Notes: a model not told the origin generated them from the letters alone. DNA of 14,213 bases from JASBSR01 sp963847575 (GCA_963847575.1 CAWKAL010000070.1:1-14213), one strand, 5' to 3'; positions 6,500-14,018 are shown, counted from the first letter of the stretch. Translations and numbers: made by a program.

Positions 6500-7235
6500 A
6501 TGCAAAGTGACACGCACACCGCGCTGGTCATAGGCGCCGGCGGCGGTATCGGAGGTGCGTTGCTACAACAATGGTTGCTGGACCCGTTCATCGACAAGGT
6601 AATCGCGGTCAGTCGTCAGCCACCGCCCGCAATGCATGCAAACGCAGGCATAGAGTGGATACAAACAGATTACTCGGAGGACGCCATTGCCGGGATTTGC
6701 ACAAAGTTAAAACAGGACGGCGCAGCATATAACCCGGGCATGCATCTGCAACGGGATGCTGCACAGCGATAGCGCCTGGCCTGAAAAACGTATTGAAGAA
6801 TTAAATGCAGCGGCAATGCATGAAGTCTTCCAGGTAAATGCAGTGTTGCCCATGCTGTGGTTAAAAATGTTGTTGCCGGTACTCAAGGGCAGGCAAACAT
6901 GCGTGGTAGCGGTTTTCAGTGCGCGTATCGGCAGCATTTCTGACAACCGTCTTGGTGGCTGGTATTCTTACCGATCGACAAAAGCGGCACTCAACATGTT
7001 ATTAAAAACCGCCGCAATTGAATACGCACGACGCGCCCGGAATGTAAAACTGCTCGCCTTCCATCCCGGCACAACAAACACGGCTTTATCACAACCTTTT
7101 CACGCCTCGGTCGATGAAAACGAGGTTTTCGATCCACAGTCCGTGGCCGATCGCCTGATCAGCATCATGAACCATCAACAGGCCGACGGCGTGTTGTCAT
7201 TCGTGGATCGGGACGACAAATCTATTGCCTGGTAA
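6500..7235 (+). pseudogene. Short-chain dehydrogenase/reductase, C-factor-like, with a frameshift
   Basis: Two overlapping frames together make one SDR. The first (from ATG 6500, or TTG 6491) carries the NAD(P) motif VIGAGGGIGG and runs to about 6733. The second (to 7235) carries CNGMLHSDSAWPEK, the catalytic serine in VFSARIG, YRSTK (Tyr-x3-Lys) and PGTTNTALSQPF. The frames differ by one base. Removing one C from ACCCGGG at 6732-6738 restores AAYNRACICNGMLH, a normal SDR sequence through the NAG-like position. All catalytic residues survive, so the break is recent or a sequencing error. As written, the product stops at 6772 without an active site. Oxidoreductase substrate unknown. It is the last gene of the CarH-linked cluster and convergent with the LEA-2 gene. 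Confidence 0.85.
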
Positions 7236-7270
7236 ATAAAACATTACGCAAGACATCAGTCGTCGGCACA

Positions 7271-7693
7271 CTACCTGTTTGCAGTCAGCGAAAACATGCC
7301 TTTTTTGTTGACATTGATCCGCGGCATGAAAGTACCGACATCCAGTTTGGCGTTAAACTCATATTCAACCTGGTCTTTATACTGGTTCATCAGGCTGGAG
7401 ATAAAATTTAAACCCCCCATTAAATTAGCTGTTGCGTAAAGTTTTACATCTGCTTCACCATACGCATCAATAACCGGCAAATCATTCGCCACGCCTGTCA
7501 TCACCTCGTTACCATCCAGGTCGATGGTATACGAAATACCTTCGAGCTCAAGCGCTGTGCGGTTGGGGTTTGTCACCCGCAAGATGATTTCAAATTCGGG
7601 CGACAGGTTCCTCGAACTCACCGGTTTAAAGGACGTCACCGTTACCCCGGGCCGTTCAAAATCCGAGGGCACAGTGGCGCAGGCCGTGAGCAT
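7271..7693 (-). CDS. LEA-2 (WHy-domain) family lipoprotein
   Basis: About 140 residues containing one LEA14/WHy-type beta-sandwich: FEIILRVTNPNRTALELEGISYTIDLDG is the typical opening, followed by a GEADVKL segment. Bacterial members are usually outer-membrane or periplasmic proteins of unclear role, some linked to desiccation or stress. The N-terminus reads MLTAC in frame, a lipobox with the cysteine at residue 5, but only four residues precede it, too few for a lipoprotein signal. The frame upstream continues KSYFLQILLVV, an ideal hydrophobic core, yet reaches a stop with no ATG, GTG or TTG; an ATG at 7742 lies one base out of frame. True start is therefore uncertain (rare start codon or indel). 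It converges on the SDR gene with a 35-base gap. Confidence 0.8.
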   Translation of the reverse strand: MLTACATVPSDFERPGVTVTSFKPVSSRNLSPEFEIILRVTNPNRTALELEGISYTIDLDGNEVMTGVANDLPVIDAYGEADVKLYATANLMGGLNFISSLMNQYKDQVEYEFNAKLDVGTFMPRINVNKKGMFSLTANR

Positions 7694-7742
7694 TACAACC
7701 AGCAGTATCTGCAGGAAATACGATTTGATATTGTATGGGCAT

Positions 7743-7985
7743 AGAAAAATCCGCGATGGTCATTGATAGATAAAAGTCGCCGCCTGCCCGGTTGCAGCAG
7801 GTGCCGGGGCAGCGCACCGAGGAGATGTATAGTATTACGTTATGCGCAGAACTGCACTTTTTTGAACCGGGCGGAAAGTAATCGCTTCTGGATTTAGAAA
7901 ATGATAAAGGGGCTACTCAAGCATCAAGCTCGAGGTCGATCAACGTACTGACACAACGAAAGCTGCGCTGCAGTTCGATGCAAGC
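7743..7985. other. Intergenic region without a convincing gene
   Basis: About 240 bases separate the LEA-2 gene leader from the end of the RRM gene. It holds short C/G runs but no long stem with a T tract, no recognisable promoter and no coding frame of note. The promoter for the LEA-2 gene must lie in or near it. Confidence 0.4.
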
Positions 7986-8252
7986 TTAGCGGCGACCCCT
8001 GCCACCTTTGGGACGTTCTTCTTCAAACTTGACCTTGATCAGGTTACCCTCGAACGATTTACCATCGAGCCCGGCAATCGCGGCGCGTGCTTCGTGGCCT
8101 TCCATTTCGAGAAAACCGAAGCCCTTGCAGCTACCGGAGAACAGGTCTTTTACCAGCTTGGCGGAATGTACTTTACCGAACTGTGAAAACAGCTCATTAA
8201 AAGACTTTTCGGTTGTGGTGGGCGGCAGACTGCCAACAAATAGTTTTTTCAA
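7986..8252 (-). CDS. Bacterial RRM-type RNA-binding protein
   Basis: An 88-residue protein that is almost entirely one RNA-recognition motif. RNP2 is KKLFVGSLP at the N-terminus and RNP1 is KGFGFLEM (about residues 43-50), with both aromatic positions of RNP1 kept, so single-stranded RNA binding is expected. The C-terminus is a short basic tail (RPKGGRGRR), common in these glycine-rich cold-inducible proteins. The start is TTG 8252: AGGAG is 10 bases upstream, and an ATG at 8262 is out of frame. It is downstream of the CspA gene on the same strand, but a strong terminator (8281-8316) lies between, so it probably has separate or read-through transcription. The likely role is RNA chaperone. Confidence 0.88.
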   Translation of the reverse strand: MKKLFVGSLPPTTTEKSFNELFSQFGKVHSAKLVKDLFSGSCKGFGFLEMEGHEARAAIAGLDGKSFEGNLIKVKFEEERPKGGRGRR

Positions 8253-8280
8253 TTTTGAGCATCTCCTGTAGCGTAAAAAA

Positions 8281-8316
8281 ATAAACCCCGCGAAAAATCT
8301 CGCGGGGTTTATTTAA
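8281..8316 (-). terminator. Rho-independent terminator after the cspA-like gene
   Basis: AAACCCCGCGA (8283-8293) pairs perfectly with TCGCGGGGTTT (8300-8310) around a 6-base loop. Read on the minus strand, the stem is followed by a T-rich tract (TTTATTTTTTT), so it ends the CspA transcript upstream of the RRM gene. Confidence 0.9.
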
Positions 8317-8337
8317 AACTTCAAACTAAAAGATCGA

Positions 8338-8538
8338 TTAGATCTTGATGTTTGTAGCTTGCGGGCCCTTCGGACCGTTTTCAACATCGAAAGTCACCTG
8401 CTGGCCTTCAGCCAGTGTACGGAAACCATCGCTGACGATAGCAGAGAAGTGAGCAAAAACATCTTTGCTACCATCTGATGGAGAAATAAAGCCGAAGCCC
8501 TTGGATTCGTTAAACCATTTAACGGTTCCTGTTGCCAT
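8338..8538 (-). CDS. CspA-family cold-shock protein
   Basis: A 66-residue single cold-shock domain: GTVKWFNESKGFGFI holds RNP1, DVFAHFSAI holds RNP2, and the ending GPQATNIKI is typical. The length matches CspA/CspE-type proteins (65-70). It melts RNA secondary structure and acts as an RNA chaperone in the cytosol; whether it is cold-induced or constitutive cannot be read from the protein. The ATG at 8538 has GAGG about seven bases upstream. A strong terminator follows. It is flanked by an RRM protein and, divergently, by an RhlE-type helicase, so three RNA-remodelling genes sit together. Confidence 0.95.
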   Translation of the reverse strand: MATGTVKWFNESKGFGFISPSDGSKDVFAHFSAIVSDGFRTLAEGQQVTFDVENGPKGPQATNIKI

Positions 8539-8995
8539 GTGTATACCTCAATAAGTAATAATAATTAAATGTGTTACAAATCTTACGAGGAAATTAACAG
8601 GAGAAAACTTGATGAGCACTTCTGACAAGAACCTGGATAGAATGTAGCGACGCATAGTGTAACCGGTTTTAGACCAGAAACACCATACTCCAGCTTATAT
8701 AAGGTCAAATAATCAGTCTTCAAGGCCCAAAATGTGTTTAATTTGACCAGAATAAACTGCAATTCGTCTGAAATCTGCCCGCCACAGTCATCATAGCCCA
8801 GGCAGAAACTTGCCCGCAGACCCCCTATTTCGTAAAACCTCAGGTATAATGCGCCATCAATTTCTGGTGCACTTCGGTCTGCACCTGTTTCATCAGCGGT
8901 AATCCTTCCCGATTCACCTCTAAACACTAAAAAGTTTCCGCCTGGACCGTCTCAGACTTATGTACTGGGCAGGCCGATCCAAGAGATCATCATTT
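8539..8995. other. Long divergent intergenic region between cspA-like and rhlE-like genes
   Basis: About 457 bases lie between two divergent RNA-chaperone genes. A TATAAT at 8845-8850 on the plus strand is a good -10 box but has no matching -35 at the right distance. Long 5' leaders are known for cold-shock genes and one could lie here. A 114-codon minus-strand frame (8583-8927, GTG start) has no recognisable domain and codon use less like its neighbours, so it is not called as a gene. Confidence 0.45.
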
Positions 8996-10333
8996 ATGTC
9001 ATTTGAATCCCTCGGCCTCATGGCCGAATTACTCCGTGCTGTATCCGAAAAAGGCTATAGCACGCCGACGCCCATACAACAGCAGGCGATCCCGCTTCTT
9101 CTTGAAGGCCGTGACCTGATGGGCGGTGCGCAAACCGGCACGGGTAAAACCGCTGGCTTCACCCTGCCACTGTTACAACGCTTAATGTCCACCGCGAAAC
9201 CGGAAAATGGTCGACGTGCAATTCGCGCGCTGGTGCTCACGCCCACGCGTGAACTTGCCGCGCAGGTCAGTGAAAGCGTACACACCTATGGCCGTTACCT
9301 GCCATTAAGATCAACCGTGGTGTTTGGTGGCGTGAGCATAAATCCGCAAAAACAGAAACTCATCAAGGGTGTCGACATCCTGGTCGCAACCCCGGGCAGA
9401 TTACTCGACCATATCAGCCAGCGCACGGTTGACCTTTCGAAAGTGGATATATTTGTGCTCGACGAAGCCGATCGCATGCTCGACATGGGTTTCATACGCG
9501 ATATCCGTAAGGTCATGGCGCTGCTACCCAAACATAAACAGACCTTACTGTTTTCAGCCACGTTCTCTGACGAGATCAAGCAGCTCGCCAACGGCCTGCT
9601 CAAGACCCCCGCGCTGATCGAAGTCGCGCAGCAAAACACCTCTGCCGAGCTGGTCACCCAGGTGGTGCACCCGGTCGATAAAAGCCGTAAACGCGAAATG
9701 CTGTCTTTCCTGATTGGTTCAAACAACTGGAAACAGGTGCTGGTATTCAACCGCACCAAGCATGGTGCAAACAAACTTGCCGAACAGTTAAACAAAGATG
9801 GAATTACCTCTGCCGCAATCCATGGAAACAAAAGCCAGGGTGCACGCACCAAGGCACTGGCCGATTTTAAGGCCGGCAAGGTACGCGTACTGGTCGCCAC
9901 CGATATTGCCGCGCGCGGGCTGGACATCAACCAGCTGCCCCACGTGGTGAATTTTGAATTGCCCAATATTGCGGAAGATTATGTACACCGCATCGGCCGC
10001 ACCGGTCGCGCCGGCAATGAAGGCGAAGCCATGTCACTGGTCTGTGTCGATGAACTGGGCCTGCTCAGGGACATCGAGCGCCTGATCAAACGCGAAGTCC
10101 CCAAAGTAAAAATTGACGGTTTTGAACCCGACCCCAGCATTAAAGCCGAACCCATCAACCGCGGTCGCGGCGGCCAGCGCCAGGCGCCGAGAAAAAACAC
10201 GGGTAAACCTGCGGGCAAGAAAACCGCATCTGCCTGGAGCGGCCAGCGCAGTTCATTCAAGGGCCGATCGGGTAACCAGGGTCGTACACAATCTCAAAAT
10301 CGTCCGCGTCGTAGCGCACAGGACGCGCGCTAG
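8996..10333 (+). CDS. rhlE: DEAD-box ATP-dependent RNA helicase, RhlE type
   Basis: A 445-residue helicase. Numbered from ATG 8996, motifs appear in order: Q motif (F3, then PTPIQQQAIP from 24), Walker A AQTGTGKT (45-52), PTRELAAQ (83-90), TPGR (132-135), DEAD (156-159), SAT (187-189), ARGLD (306-310) and HRIGRTGR (331-338). The opening MSFESLGL and GRDLMGGAQTGTGKTAGFTLP are RhlE-like. The last 65 residues are a basic, Arg/Gly/Gln-rich tail suited to RNA binding. It unwinds short RNA duplexes using ATP; related enzymes act in ribosome assembly and RNA decay. An in-frame upstream start at 8960 exists, but the family N-terminus and an AGAGA box favour 8996. The neighbouring csp and RRM genes suggest a cold- or structure-stress role. 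Confidence 0.95.
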   Translation: MSFESLGLMAELLRAVSEKGYSTPTPIQQQAIPLLLEGRDLMGGAQTGTGKTAGFTLPLLQRLMSTAKPENGRRAIRALVLTPTRELAAQVSESVHTYGRYLPLRSTVVFGGVSINPQKQKLIKGVDILVATPGRLLDHISQRTVDLSKVDIFVLDEADRMLDMGFIRDIRKVMALLPKHKQTLLFSATFSDEIKQLANGLLKTPALIEVAQQNTSAELVTQVVHPVDKSRKREMLSFLIGSNNWKQVLVFNRTKHGANKLAEQLNKDGITSAAIHGNKSQGARTKALADFKAGKVRVLVATDIAARGLDINQLPHVVNFELPNIAEDYVHRIGRTGRAGNEGEAMSLVCVDELGLLRDIERLIKREVPKVKIDGFEPDPSIKAEPINRGRGGQRQAPRKNTGKPAGKKTASAWSGQRSSFKGRSGNQGRTQSQNRPRRSAQDAR

Positions 10334-10489
10334 TCACGACAGGCTGCCATACAGGTACAGGCATTCACCTGCCTGCACCCGGTTGCCGCAACAGGTACAG
10401 GGCTATTAATTGGCAATTAATTGCTCAATATCAAGGACACTGCAGCTGCATGGACTTAACCTGAATGCATCTAAAAAGAGAGGTTGACT

Positions 10490-10732
10490 ATGTTAGGTGA
10501 AAAGCACGATCTAATTCATGAACTGCCCGAACACAAGGAACGCATACACGAACTCAAGATGAGTGATAAGCATTTTTCGAGATTATTCGACAAATACCAC
10601 GACATCGACACCCAGGTGAGAAAAATTGAAGAAGGTTTTGAAACACCTTCGGATGATTTCACAGAAGAACTCAAAAAAGAACGTTTGCAGTTAAAAGACG
10701 AGCTTTTTGGCATGATCATGAATGTTTCATAA
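10490..10732 (+). CDS. DUF465 (YdcH-like) small coiled protein
   Basis: An 80-residue protein with the DUF465/YdcH pattern: MLGEKHDLIHELPEHKERIHELKMSDKHF, then FDKYHDIDTQVRKIE, and the C-terminal KKERLQLKDEL segment. It is highly charged and predicted to be helical, probably a short coiled coil, with no signal peptide. The length and H-L-P-E motif match the family, whose function is unknown. ATG 10490 has GAGAGG six bases upstream. It stands alone between the helicase and a terminator at 10761-10795, so it is likely monocistronic. Confidence 0.9.
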   Translation: MLGEKHDLIHELPEHKERIHELKMSDKHFSRLFDKYHDIDTQVRKIEEGFETPSDDFTEELKKERLQLKDELFGMIMNVS

Positions 10733-10760
10733 TCAGCCTGGTTAGCACACTGATATTATG

Positions 10761-10795
10761 AAAGGGGGCACTCGCGAGGGTGTCCCCTTTTTATT
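10761..10795 (+). terminator. Rho-independent terminator after the DUF465 gene
   Basis: AAAGGGGGCAC (10761-10771) pairs with GTGTCCCCTTT (10780-10790), with one G-T pair and an 8-base loop, and is followed by a T-rich tract. It lies 28 bases after the DUF465 stop. Confidence 0.88.
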
Positions 10796-10810
10796 TAAAT
10801 TCAAAAAATA

Positions 10811-10919
10811 ATTATCCACTGATGAACGCAGATAAACGCTGATGTTTTTAGTGCGACTGCGTCGCACTAAATAATATTTAGCTTTTATCTGTGTGCATCT
10901 GCGTTCATCTGTGGATATA
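10811..10919. repeat. Nested palindromic intergenic repeat
   Basis: Outer arms 10813-10833 and 10897-10917 are reverse complements at 20 of 21 positions (TATCCACTGATGAACGCAGAT and its partner). Inside, 10847-10857 and 10861-10871 form a perfect 11-base stem (TTTAGTGCGAC) around a 3-base loop. The whole element is about 108 bases with no coding frame. The outer motif resembles a family of intergenic repeats seen in many bacterial genomes; the nested form suggests a small non-autonomous element. Confidence 0.85.
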
Positions 10920-10932
10920 TTTTATTTAAGTT

Positions 10933-11238
10933 TTATACCTGATTCACTCGAATCTGATTTCGTAAGGATTCTATTTCATCCAGCAACTCGAGCGCCAGTG
11001 CGACACCGGCAAGATTAACCCCCAGGTCGCGTTGCAGGCGCAATGCGGTGTGCGCTCTTTGCAGGTTGATGGCGCTGAAACGCCACTGGGTCTGCTGGTA
11101 GCTCACCGGTTCCAGTACGCCCTCCTCAACCAGTTCGATAATGCATTCAGCCGAACTGGCGCAGGCCTGGCAAAGTTCATTCAATGTAATCTCGGTGTGC
11201 TCGTCGAGTAAAATCCCATTCAGAATCGTCTGTGTCAT
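10933..11238 (-). CDS. cbpM: CbpM-like modulator of the CbpA co-chaperone
   Basis: A 101-residue protein from ATG 11238, the same length as E. coli CbpM. It has a MerR-like HTH fold: ITLNELCQACASSAECIIELVEEGVLEP, then a helix-rich C-terminal half (LQRAHTALRLQRDLGVNLAGVALALELLDEI). In E. coli, CbpM binds the J-domain of CbpA and blocks both its co-chaperone and DNA-binding activities. The start is four bases after the CbpA stop and the GGGAG inside the end of cbpA serves as its ribosome site, so the two are translationally linked. An upstream extension of the frame overlaps cbpA and is not used. Confidence 0.92.
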   Translation of the reverse strand: MTQTILNGILLDEHTEITLNELCQACASSAECIIELVEEGVLEPVSYQQTQWRFSAINLQRAHTALRLQRDLGVNLAGVALALELLDEIESLRNQIRVNQV

Positions 11239-11242
11239 GGCA

Positions 11243-12193
11243 TTACACTCCCAGTTTGCTGCGTGGTTTATAGGCAAGTTTCTGCTCCATCTCTTTATAC
11301 AATGCTTTGGCAACATCCGTGTCGGCCGGCGGCAGGGTGATCTGCGCTACCACGTATAGATCACCGGGGGGCGACCCCGGTATGCCCCGCGCCTTGAGTC
11401 GCAGCTTGCGCCCGGCGGGCGTGCCCGGGGCAATTTTCAGATCGACCGGGCCATCGGGTGTGGGTACTTTCACGCTTGCACCCAGCGCGGCCTCCCACGG
11501 TGTGAGCGGCAGGTCGAGATACACATCGTGACCGTCGACGCGGTAAATACCGTGTGGGTTGAATTCGATTTCAAGATACAGATCACCCGCCGGGCCACCG
11601 CCGAAACCTGGCGAGCCCTGCCCGGAAAGTCGAATACGCTGGCCCTGTTTGACGCCTTTGGGAATTTTTACATTCAGCGTGCGCTGCTTTGTGGTCACAT
11701 GGCCGTGAGTATCGAGTTCCGGTGATCGCAGGCTGATGCTGCGAGTGGCGCCGGTGTAAGCATCTTCGAGCTCAATCAGCACCCTGGCATGATGATCTTC
11801 ACCGCGCGCGGCATACGCTGCATGCCCTCGACCCGCCTGCGCTGACCTGAAATTCTGCCCGAACAGCGCTTCAAAAAAATCGCTATAATCCGCGGCATCA
11901 CCATCGGTAAAACCGCCACCGCTAAATTCGAAACCGGCATCCCAGTCCGGCGGTGGATGGAAATCCTGGCCGGCTTTCCAGTTTGCACCCAGCTGGTCGT
12001 AGGCCGCGCGTTTTTCCGGGTCCTTGAGCGCCTCGTAGGCTTCGCCGACTTCCTTGAAACGCTCTTCTGCATCGGCTTCCTTGCTGACATCGGGATGATA
12101 CTTGCGCGCCAGTTTTTTGTAGGCGCGTTTGATTTCATCCTGGCTGGCGTCTTTTTCGACGCCCATGATTTTATAATAGTCTTTGAAATCCAC
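11243..12193 (-). CDS. cbpA: CbpA-type DnaJ co-chaperone (curved-DNA-binding protein)
   Basis: A 316-residue class II J-protein. The J-domain is at about 4-70 with HPD at 33-35 (KYHPDVSK), followed by a Gly/Phe/Asp-rich linker (about 80-110) and two C-terminal beta-domains (VLIELEDAYTGATRSISL; LPLTPWEAALGASVKVPTPDG). The CxxCxGxG zinc repeats of DnaJ are absent, as in CbpA (306 residues in E. coli). It stimulates the ATPase of DnaK and binds curved DNA in the nucleoid. GTG 12193 is chosen: GGGAG sits six bases upstream and the product then starts with DFKDYY, as in the family; TTG 12208 overlaps that ribosome site. It is the first gene of a cbpA-cbpM operon. Confidence 0.95.
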   Translation of the reverse strand: MDFKDYYKIMGVEKDASQDEIKRAYKKLARKYHPDVSKEADAEERFKEVGEAYEALKDPEKRAAYDQLGANWKAGQDFHPPPDWDAGFEFSGGGFTDGDAADYSDFFEALFGQNFRSAQAGRGHAAYAARGEDHHARVLIELEDAYTGATRSISLRSPELDTHGHVTTKQRTLNVKIPKGVKQGQRIRLSGQGSPGFGGGPAGDLYLEIEFNPHGIYRVDGHDVYLDLPLTPWEAALGASVKVPTPDGPVDLKIAPGTPAGRKLRLKARGIPGSPPGDLYVVAQITLPPADTDVAKALYKEMEQKLAYKPRSKLGV

Positions 12194-12286
12194 GCGCAGC
12201 TCCCGCAATCTGTGACACGATCTTACGTGCGTTTCGCACTATTATGCATGACTTAACGCAAGCGTAGAATTTGTAGTTGGCAATAT

Positions 12287-13225
12287 TTACTCCGGCGGCT
12301 GGTCCAGCGGCATGCCGCAATGCGGACACATGCCGGCACCCTGCTCTGCGCGTTTTTCGATACTCGCTGCGTCGCTATTATCGATACCAAGATTGCGCCG
12401 GGTTTGCGCGAGTTCGCGTTCTTCATGATGATCGATTTCACCATCCAGCAATGCGACTTCGACCAGCTGGGCATATTTTTCACGACGCTGGCGTAGTTCG
12501 TCCGAGAATGCCGAAGCAAGGATACCCGCCGGCAGCGCTACCATGCCGACACCGACCACGGTCACACAGGCACCAAACACCTTGCCCCACATGGTAATCG
12601 GTGTGACATCACCGTAACCCACCGTGGTCAGGGTGGCAACCGCCCACCACATAGCCGCCGGTATACTGCCGAACTGCTCGGGCTGCGCATCGTTCTCGAC
12701 CAGGTAAATACCACTGGCGGCGAACACCAGCACTACCAGCATGATGAACATGGCTGCACCAAACGAACGGGCTTCCTTGCGCAATACCGTCAGCATCAGG
12801 CTCATTGCGGGTGAATAACGCGTCAGTTTGAAAATACGGAACAGTCGGAACACGCGCAGGAACATCAGGTCGGTCGCAATCCACAGGCTGAGATAGAACG
12901 GCAGGATCGCCAGCAGGTCGACCAGCAGGATCGGCTTCAGCGCATAGCGCAGGCGGCCCTTGACCGGGTGATGATGATAGCGCGGCTCGGCAGACTCCAC
13001 ACACGACCACAGCCGCAGCACATATTCGATACTGAAAACCGCTACGGTGAAAAATTCCAGCCTGAAAAACCATTCACGGTACACCGAGTAGATGCCCTGC
13101 ACCGATGCGAGAATATTCGCCAGCACACTGATGCTAATCAATACGATCAGGATGAGATTGACCAGGCGACCGATCAGGCCACTCGGCAGATTACTTTCCA
13201 GAATTCTATAAATGCGTTTTCGCAT
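12287..13225 (-). CDS. Voltage-gated potassium channel, Kv type
   Basis: A 312-residue six-helix channel subunit. Segments, approximately: S1 21-41, S2 53-73, S3 96-115, S4 121-137, S5 155-177, pore helix 188-199, S6 212-237. The S4 voltage sensor has basic residues every third position (R124, R127, R130, K133, R136). The selectivity filter is TTVGYGD (200-206), so it conducts K+ as a tetramer in the inner membrane. The cytosolic tail (about 240-312) has a charged helix, then an acidic EIDHHEERE helix and a final CPHCG knuckle (C300, C303), a half zinc-ribbon that could bind metal or sense redox. No CNBD or RCK domain is present. The start is ATG 13225. It is a single gene, about 94 bases upstream of cbpA on the same strand. 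Confidence 0.93.
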   Translation of the reverse strand: MRKRIYRILESNLPSGLIGRLVNLILIVLISISVLANILASVQGIYSVYREWFFRLEFFTVAVFSIEYVLRLWSCVESAEPRYHHHPVKGRLRYALKPILLVDLLAILPFYLSLWIATDLMFLRVFRLFRIFKLTRYSPAMSLMLTVLRKEARSFGAAMFIMLVVLVFAASGIYLVENDAQPEQFGSIPAAMWWAVATLTTVGYGDVTPITMWGKVFGACVTVVGVGMVALPAGILASAFSDELRQRREKYAQLVEVALLDGEIDHHEERELAQTRRNLGIDNSDAASIEKRAEQGAGMCPHCGMPLDQPPE

Positions 13226-13643
13226 GGTGCCACCATTATAGAGACATCGAGCATGTTGTCATTATGATTGTAGTGTTACGTGCGCTAAAAAATGCTCGGA
13301 CGTGTTTTTAATTCTGTTTTAACCGATGCAAACCGATTGTGCCACGCGATCATCATGGCGTAGGATTGTGCGGTGTCAGCCCCTGTAATGTTGCGTTTCG
13401 GCACTCAACAGCCCGCTATTCAGACATCAGCACATAATCTAACCAATATTCTTGACATATGTACTGTTGATGCGAACGCTAATTGATACAATGATTAGCG
13501 CAGGTTGGATTAAGCGTGTGTCGGTTTGGTGTTTGTGTTACAGGTTGGGGCCGAGTAGCTTTTTTGTTGCTGTTCACAGAACATACGGGCATGCTGGTTC
13601 ACTTTGAATTAAAGTTGCGGCAATTGCGTTACTGGAGATAGTT
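13226..13643. other. Divergent intergenic region between channel and cytochrome genes
   Basis: About 418 bases contain no credible coding frame. On the plus strand there is a TTGACA (13452-13457) without a well-spaced -10, and TACAAT (13487-13492) within an inverted repeat (13477-13500). The cytochrome ribosome site GGAG lies seven bases before 13644. This is the probable control region of the cytochrome gene. Confidence 0.5.
13477..13500. promoter_or_regulatory. Inverted repeat upstream of the cytochrome gene
   Basis: CGCTAAT (13477-13483) and ATTAGCG (13494-13500) are perfect 7-base arms with a 10-base spacer that includes TACAAT, a possible -10. The geometry suits a dimeric regulator, though it is about 145 bases before the start codon. 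The regulator is unknown. Confidence 0.4.
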
Positions 13644-14018
13644 ATGCGAATATTTTTAATCATGCTGGCCTGGATTACATACTTGTCTGTGACTGCGAAT
13701 GCGGTCGCGGCTGAACCCGTCATTCCAGCAGACAAGGAAACCATTCAGTTCGACACCAAACTTGGCACAGTTACATTCCTGCACAAGATGCATGCCGATC
13801 TCACTGTGACCAAATGCACCACCTGCCACCATAGCCTGCAACCCGATGATACAAGCGTCAAGCCATGTCATGATTGCCATGGCAAGAAAGGCACCGGGGC
13901 GCCCAAGGTCAAAACCGTGTTTCACTCGACCTGCATCGGCTGCCATGAGTACACCGTTGCGCATGGTGACACGGCCGGCCCCGATAAGAAAAAATGCAAG
14001 TTGTGCCACGTCAAGTGA
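13644..14018 (+). CDS. Periplasmic tetraheme cytochrome, class III (c3/c7) type
   Basis: A 124-residue protein with a signal peptide (residues 1-23, hydrophobic core, cleavage near AVAA) and four CxxCH heme sites: CTTCH (58-62), CHDCH (75-79), CIGCH (97-101) and CKLCH (118-122). The region FLHKMHADLTVTKCTTCHH (H47, H50, H63) matches the cytochrome c3 signature, in which these extra histidines are distal ligands for bis-His hemes; H76, H94 and H107 are further candidates. It should act as a low-potential electron carrier in the periplasm and needs the Ccm heme-attachment system. GGAG lies seven bases before the ATG. A terminator follows and the next gene, convergent, looks like an outer-membrane barrel, so a role in electron transfer across the envelope is possible but inferred. 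Confidence 0.92.
   Translation: MRIFLIMLAWITYLSVTANAVAAEPVIPADKETIQFDTKLGTVTFLHKMHADLTVTKCTTCHHSLQPDDTSVKPCHDCHGKKGTGAPKVKTVFHSTCIGCHEYTVAHGDTAGPDKKKCKLCHVK

Noticed and set aside
8583..8927. 114-codon minus-strand frame with a GTG start between the cspA-like and rhlE-like genes
   Set aside because: No recognisable domain, a poor ribosome site and codon use unlike the neighbours; it lies where a long leader or promoter region is expected.
9295..9966. 223-codon minus-strand frame opposite the helicase
   Set aside because: Fully antisense to conserved DEAD-box motifs; low-complexity Ser-rich product typical of a shadow frame.
12609..13073. 154-codon alternate frame within the potassium channel gene
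   Set aside because: It overlaps transmembrane and filter coding sequence in another frame and has no family features.
13452..13480. TTGACA at 13452 as the -35 of a cytochrome promoter
   Set aside because: At 16-18 bases downstream there is no acceptable -10, and the better TACAAT is 29 bases away.
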